Assembly (NCBI GenBank): GCA_030429345.1 | Contig: JAUIFJ010000002.1 | Coordinates: 123,074 to 187,073 of the forward strand | Origin: a bacterium | Lineage (GTDB): Bacteria; CAIWAD01 | Length of the DNA: 64,000 nucleotides | Direction of reading: 5' to 3' | Shown here: positions 60,140 to 64,000 of the stretch, piece by piece | Position numbering within the stretch: the stretch's first letter is position 1 | Layout of the letters: every line of letters begins with the position of its first letter | Notes under the pieces: generated by a model | What the model was told of the DNA's origin: nothing | The model's input: the letters and a program-made list of their open reading frames with translations, nothing else | The model's database searches: none | Made by a program: the position numbers and the translations under genes

Positions 60140-61933
60140 TCAGCTCGTGCGATTCTCGGGGTTTTCTTCGCTTTTCTGGATCCAGCGATAGACGCTGCGT
60201 TCGCTCATGTTGAGCCGGCGGGCCGTCTGCTTGACGTTGCCCCCGCATTCGGCGTGGATCTGTTTCACGATGCGGCGCGAGTAGGACTGTGTCAGGGCAT
60301 CGAAATCCAGCTGTTCCCGATCCAATTGAGGCGTCCAGGCGCTGCTCTCGTGATGAATGGGAATTCCATCCTCCAGGTCCAGGTGCTCAGGAAGGATCTC
60401 GTGTCCGGATTTGTGCCAGGCGCTGGTCAGGGTATTGAAGAGCTCGCGCACGTTCCCCGGAAAGGCGTGCTGCTCCAGGGCATGCAGGGCCGCTTCGCCG
60501 ATTGTCTTGTAGAGGCCGTTTTCACGGTTCAGCTGTGTGACGCGGAACTGCGCCAGGGTGCGCAGGTCCTGGTCCCTCTCGACGAGACGGGGCAGACGCA
60601 ACTTGACCTGGTTGAGTCTGTGATACAGTTCCTGGCGGAAGCCGTCCCGGTTGCGCAGGTCCTGGTTCGTTGCCGCAATGACGCGCACGTTGGACCGCAC
60701 CTCGTGGGCCGAACCCAGCGGATAGAAGATGCCGTTGTCCAGGAAACGGAAGAGATTGGCCTGTGTTTCCAGGGGCAGCTCGCCGATCTCGTCCAGGAAG
60801 AGCGTGCCGCCATCGGCGCGCTGCACGAAACCGATGGTGTCCGCCGCCGCCCCGGAGAAAGCGCCCTTCAGGTAGCCGAAAAGCTTGGCCTCGGCCAGGT
60901 TGCTCCCGAGGTGGTAGCAGTTGACGGCCACGAAGTTCTTGTCGGCCCGGTGACTCTGCTCGTGCAGGGCCCGTGCCACCAGCTCCTTGCCCGTTCCGGA
61001 TTCGCCCAGGATCAGGACATTGAGGTCCGTCGAGGCGTACTTGTCGATGGCGCGGCGCAGTTCGAAGATCGGCTCCGAATCCCCGACGATCCCGTGGCGC
61101 TGTGAGACAAGAATCGTCGGCGGATTGCCCAGCTGGCTGATCACGGAATTGCACAGGCGCGGAATCTCCTGCATGTGTTCCGGGCACTGGTCCCCGATGC
61201 GGGCCTGCAGGGCGCGGGCCTGTTCCAGCAGCTCCGTGTCGCGCCGCCCTTCTTTCCATGCGAGGCGCAGCTGGAAGTACTCGACCATCAGTTCCAGTTC
61301 ACGGCTGTTGCCCAGCTCGCGCAACCGTGTGATGCAACGCTGGGCAAGGGAGATGTCCTCCTCGAGGCCATGGTAGAAGCAGGCCGTCAGCAGGTATTCC
61401 GACTCGCATTCCTCCGGAGGGATGTCCCGCAGCACGGGCGCCGCCTTCGAGAGGTCGCGGCATTTCAGGCAGGCGAGTCCCAGCATCTGCCGCGTGGCCG
61501 CGCCATCCTGCGGATTTTCCAGCCCTTCTGCCAGCAGCTGCCAGCCTGAGCCGTCGTGATCCATGACCCGCACCAGTCCCTGCCAGGCCTTGGCGATCCC
61601 GGCGCGGTGGCCGGCATCCTGCCGGTACTGGTCGAGGCATTCGCCGCTGAGGCGCGTGTCGTCCAGCAGCACGGCAATCATGCCATAGTTCAGGAGCGCA
61701 TTGTTGCGATAGGCGGGATTGAGGTCCTCCTGGGCCAGCAGCTTGCGGTAGGCGCGCACGGCCTCCGCGTGGCGGCTGAGGTGATACAGGGCGTTGGCCT
61801 TGTAGAACAGCAGGGCCTGGCGGTGTTCCGGCGTACAGCGGTCCAGGTCGCTGTCGATTCCGGTGACACAGGCCTGGTAGTCCCGCCTGTCGTAGGCCTT
61901 CAGGGAGGCATATGTGGCCAGCAGGCCCGCCAC
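60140..61933 (-). CDS. Sigma-54-dependent transcriptional activator with TPR-like N-terminus
   Basis: This 597-residue protein starts at GTG 61933, three bases after the stop of the beta-helix gene. Residues 1-270 are TPR-like helices (KANALYHLSRHAEAVRAYRKLLAQ) instead of a receiver or GAF domain. The AAA+ domain has Walker A GESGTGKE (310-317), the sigma-54-contact loop GAFSGA (357-362, Ser for the usual Thr) and Walker B GGTLFLDEIGELP. A Fis-type HTH ends the protein (VKQTARRLNMSERSVYRWIQ). It needs no phosphorylation by design and may respond to protein partners. Likely targets are the neighbouring beta-helix gene and possibly the pdh operon. Confidence 0.88.
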   Translation of the reverse strand: MAGLLATYASLKAYDRRDYQACVTGIDSDLDRCTPEHRQALLFYKANALYHLSRHAEAVRAYRKLLAQEDLNPAYRNNALLNYGMIAVLLDDTRLSGECLDQYRQDAGHRAGIAKAWQGLVRVMDHDGSGWQLLAEGLENPQDGAATRQMLGLACLKCRDLSKAAPVLRDIPPEECESEYLLTACFYHGLEEDISLAQRCITRLRELGNSRELELMVEYFQLRLAWKEGRRDTELLEQARALQARIGDQCPEHMQEIPRLCNSVISQLGNPPTILVSQRHGIVGDSEPIFELRRAIDKYASTDLNVLILGESGTGKELVARALHEQSHRADKNFVAVNCYHLGSNLAEAKLFGYLKGAFSGAAADTIGFVQRADGGTLFLDEIGELPLETQANLFRFLDNGIFYPLGSAHEVRSNVRVIAATNQDLRNRDGFRQELYHRLNQVKLRLPRLVERDQDLRTLAQFRVTQLNRENGLYKTIGEAALHALEQHAFPGNVRELFNTLTSAWHKSGHEILPEHLDLEDGIPIHHESSAWTPQLDREQLDFDALTQSYSRRIVKQIHAECGGNVKQTARRLNMSERSVYRWIQKSEENPENRTS

Positions 61934-61936
61934 GGA

Positions 61937-62989
61937 CTAGTCGTCCCACTTTCCGATTTCCGCCACCACCCTCACGTAGCGCATGCGCGTCTGCGCGATG
62001 GGAAGGGTGAAGTCGGGAGTGGTCGTGATCAGGTCCGGTTCCGCGGAGAACTGGTAGGCGTTTTCCGAGAAGAAGACCTTGTAGCGGCTTTCCCGGCAGG
62101 GAATGCCGTCGACGCTGGTGATCCCCAGCGGGTCGATCGTCAGCGGCACTTCGCCAATGACCACGTCCTGGGGAATCAGCAGGGGCGCGCCGGCCTCGTA
62201 GGGCGTGTGACGCGGCTCCTGCGGCATGGTCGTAGCCTCGAAGAGTCCCTGGACGCGGCTGGTGTTGCCCGTGCTCAGGTATACATCGTTCAGGTTGACG
62301 GCTTCGCTTTCGCTGTGGTTGATCAGGTCCCAGTAGCGACTGTCGACAATGTCCACGTTGATCAGCGCGGGCACCTGGTCTCCGCGGATCTCGAGGCCCA
62401 CGTCGTTGCCCTGGAAGAGGCAGTCGCGGACGACCAGCTGGCTTTCGCTGACGACATCCAGACCCAGGTCATTGGTGAGGAAGACGCAGTCCTCCAGTTC
62501 CGCTTCGCCCTCCAGCAGGCGCAGGGCGGTTCCCGAAGCGCCGATGCGCGTGTCACTCAACTGCAGGTCCGAACCGGCCGTCGTCGAGTGGATCACGATT
62601 CCCTGCGCGCTCAGCACGGAGGCCTCGCTTTGAAGAGTGCCGCCCTCCAGCAGGATCGCCTCGTCGATGGCTTCGACGCGACAGGAAGTCAGCGCCAGTT
62701 CCTGCCCTTCGGATACGGTGATCGGAAAGCCGTTCTCACGCCCCACATCCTCGATCAGATGCAGGTTGATCAGTTCCACGCGGCCGCTTTCGTTCCAGCT
62801 GATCCAGCTCCAGTCGATCCGTTCGCGGTTCATGTCCTTGTCCACGACAAGGGTATCGCCCGCGGGCAGTTCGAACTGTCCGGACTGGAACAGCTGGCTG
62901 GCGGTGAATTCCCACCGCCCGGCCCACAGGTTTCCTGCCCATGCGAGACTGATCAACAAGCCCGCGGAAACCATTGTTCGCAAGTACAT
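61937..62989 (-). CDS. Secreted right-handed beta-helix protein
   Basis: This 350-residue protein starts at ATG 62989 behind GGGAGGAG. A signal peptide (TMVSAGLLISLAWAGNLWAG) leads to parallel beta-helix coils (LELED-like units: ALTSCRVEAIDEAILLEGG, LQLSDTRIGASGTALRLLEGEAELEDCVFLTNDLGLDVVSE, LVVRDCLFQGNDVGLEIRGD). The C-terminal 100 residues form a separate beta domain (YKVFFSENAYQFSAEPD). No enzyme residues are recognised. It is transcribed together with the sigma-54 activator; a minus-strand TATTAT box lies at 63062-63057 without a good -35. Confidence 0.7.
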   Translation of the reverse strand: MYLRTMVSAGLLISLAWAGNLWAGRWEFTASQLFQSGQFELPAGDTLVVDKDMNRERIDWSWISWNESGRVELINLHLIEDVGRENGFPITVSEGQELALTSCRVEAIDEAILLEGGTLQSEASVLSAQGIVIHSTTAGSDLQLSDTRIGASGTALRLLEGEAELEDCVFLTNDLGLDVVSESQLVVRDCLFQGNDVGLEIRGDQVPALINVDIVDSRYWDLINHSESEAVNLNDVYLSTGNTSRVQGLFEATTMPQEPRHTPYEAGAPLLIPQDVVIGEVPLTIDPLGITSVDGIPCRESRYKVFFSENAYQFSAEPDLITTTPDFTLPIAQTRMRYVRVVAEIGKWDD

Positions 62990-63139
62990 TGGGGTGCTCC
63001 TCCCTACACAAGGCCGTCCCAGGGGGGGATTGGGGCGGCTGCTGCCAAGTACCGCTATAATAAGGATGTGCTTGAGCGGAGACCAGTGAAAAATCAGTCA
63101 GGCAGGATGAGTCTTCTAAATGAACCCGGCGACCCTTCT

Positions 63140-63168
63140 TTGCATGCCAAGGCTCCAATTCCTACAAT
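63140..63168 (+). promoter_or_regulatory. Promoter of tRNA-Ser(GGA)
   Basis: TTGCAT (63140-63145), a 17-bp spacer and TACAAT (63163-63168) place the start a few bases before the mature 5' end at 63189. Confidence 0.6.
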
Positions 63169-63188
63169 CCAAGCTCGGCGAAAAACCC

Positions 63189-63273
63189 GGAGAGATGACC
63201 GAGCGGCTGAAGGTGCACGCCTGGAACGCGTGTGTAGGGCAACCTACCGTGGGTTCGAATCCCACTCTCTCCG
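63189..63273 (+). tRNA. tRNA-Ser (anticodon GGA)
   Basis: Acceptor GGAGAGA pairs with TCTCTCC, discriminator G. The anticodon stem CACGC/GCGTG carries loop CTGGAAC, anticodon GGA (UCC/UCU). A class II variable arm (GTAGGGCAACCTAC) and T-arm GTGGG-TTCGAAT-CCCAC follow. CCA is not encoded; the next bases are TAT. As with the other tRNA-Ser, the 3' acceptor strand is part of a perfect 32-bp hairpin. Confidence 0.95.
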
Positions 63274-63332
63274 TATGAAAAAGAGAACTGGCACGCCCCC
63301 GGCGTGCCAGTTCTCTTTTTCATACGGAGAGA
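63266..63332 (+). terminator. 32-bp perfect hairpin fused to the 3' end of tRNA-Ser(GGA)
   Basis: Arms 63266-63297 and 63301-63332, loop CCC. The left arm begins with the acceptor 3' strand TCTCTCC and the right arm ends with GGAGAGA, copying this tRNA's own acceptor. The inner part is AAAAAGAGAACTGGCACGCC and its complement with TTTTT. The core ACTGGCACGCC is the same as at the other tRNA-Ser, while the middle differs with pairing preserved. Confidence 0.85.
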
Positions 63333-63388
63333 CTTCCTAATAAAGTGCGCGCCTAGCGCACAATTCCTTAGGGATGTCTTTTGCGGCC
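63333..63388 (+). other. 56-nt conserved leader between tRNA-Ser(GGA) hairpin and array
   Basis: Ungapped counterpart of 52963-52908 (about 86 % identical), including GTGCGC-GCCTA-GCGCAC and TTAGGGATGTC. It leads straight into the first 224-bp unit. Confidence 0.65.
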
Positions 63389-64000
63389 AACCACGTATCC
63401 CACCATGACGCACGATCCCCCGCAAAAGACAATCCCACCCCGGGCATACCGAGAGTGTACTGGTGGCACACGGAACCGCACCGCCCGGGCAACACGCGTT
63501 GTGTACCCAACGATCCGGGCGTTGGTTGAATAAATGGGTGTGCTCGCCTTTCGCGCCGGATTCACCGGCGGCTTTATGCAGCGACCGCGATGCGGTCGGG
63601 TCTTTTGCGGCACGCGCCCCTTCCCGCAGTGACGCACGATCCCCCGCAAAAGACAATCCCACCCCGGGCATACCGAGAGTGTACTGGTGGCACACGCTAC
63701 CGCGCCGCCCGGGCAACTCGCGTTGTGTGCCGAACGATCCGGGCGTTGGCGGAATGAATGGGCGTGCTCGCCTTTCGCGCCGGATTCACCGGCGGCTTTA
63801 TGCAGCGACCGCGATGCGGTCGGGTCTTTTGCGGCCAGCGCCCCTTCCCGCAGTGACGCACGATCCCCGCAAAAGACAATTCCGCCCTGGGCATACCGAG
63901 AGTGTACTGGTGGCACACGCTACCGCGCCGCCCGGGCAACTCGCGTTGTGTGCCGAACGATCCGGGCGTTGGCGGAATGAATGGGCGTGCTCGCCTTTCG
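63376..64000 (+). repeat. Tandem array of a 224-bp structured unit (2.8 copies, continues past window)
   Basis: Units start at 63376, 63600 and 63824, each with GTCTTTTGCGG. Each has an 11-bp stem with CCGCAAAAGAC after 32-33 nt, a GGCACAC/GTGTGCC pairing in units 2 and 3, and the closing double hairpin CGCCGG-ATTCA-CCGGCG plus CGACCGC-GAT-GCGGTCG. Units 2 and 3 are nearly identical; unit 1 is more diverged. Open frames on the minus strand here repeat with the unit and lack ribosome-binding sites, so I do not call genes. Confidence 0.85.

Noticed and set aside
53023..63273. Integrated island with tRNA-Ser attachment sites
   Set aside because: Integration would leave direct repeats of the tRNA 3' end; here the copies are inverted, both tRNAs are complete with different anticodons, and no integrase is present.
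63162..63939. Minus-strand ORFs across the 224-bp array
   Set aside because: They repeat with the array, read through stems and have no ribosome-binding site; the array is better explained as non-coding structure.
63376..64000. CRISPR array
   Set aside because: The 224-bp period has no short repeat/unique spacer pattern; whole units are homologous.

Overview
This is a GC-rich (roughly 60-65 % by eye) bacterial chromosome segment. Several markers point to the FCB superphylum or a nearby candidate phylum: a gingipain-type (C25) protease with a FlgD/type-IX-sorting-like C-terminus next to a PorV-like barrel protein, a second protein with a type A sorting tail, a TonB receptor paired with a DUF4249-like lipoprotein, and relaxed lipoboxes. 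Genes are tightly packed, many joined by 4-bp ATGA/GTGA/TTGA overlaps. I cannot name the species.

Layout. 1-17.1 kb is an exopolysaccharide/capsule locus. It has an asparagine-synthase-like protein (cut by the window edge), an ATP-grasp enzyme and two GT4-like glycosyltransferases (+), meeting a long leftward operon: export lipoprotein (Wza-like), ExeA-type ATPase fused to LysM, CpsD-like P-loop protein, Wzz-like chain-length protein, beta-helix lipoprotein, Wzy/ligase-like membrane protein and CapA-like protein. A divergent rightward operon makes nucleotide sugars (UDP-sugar dehydrogenase, CapD/WbpM-type dehydratase, epimerase) and runs into the PorU-like C25 protease and PorV-like protein (17.1-22.9 kb). 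After a gene-free kilobase with a 192-bp tandem duplication, 23.9-40.0 kb is a type IV pilus locus: pilin, PilT, three pilin-like proteins, PilM, N, O, P, Q, a 1009-residue Ig-repeat lipoprotein, PilB, PilC and prepilin peptidase. 40.0-46.2 kb holds REP-like hairpins, an SH3-like exported protein, TadA, a small FmdB-like protein, a secreted subtilase and a membrane-anchored AraC regulator. 46.4-50.6 kb is an uptake-type cluster (small ORF, TonB receptor, DUF4249-like lipoprotein, unknown protein), followed by a decayed CHASE2-adenylate-cyclase gene and a spondin-domain protein. 53.0-63.3 kb is bounded by two outward-facing tRNA-Ser genes and contains a carboxylate-amine ligase, the pyruvate dehydrogenase complex (E1, E2, E3), a sigma-54 activator and a secreted beta-helix protein.

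The most unusual signal is at the two tRNA-Ser genes (anticodons CGA and GGA). Each is followed by a perfect 32-bp, 3-nt-loop hairpin whose left arm includes the tRNA's own 7-nt 3' acceptor strand. Each hairpin is followed by the same ~56-nt leader and a ~225-bp structured element in which an 11-bp stem shows a compensatory base-pair change. At the second tRNA the element is tandemly amplified with a 224-bp period to the window end. A related double-hairpin module also occurs at 22.9-23.3 kb, so this is a dispersed structured-repeat family.
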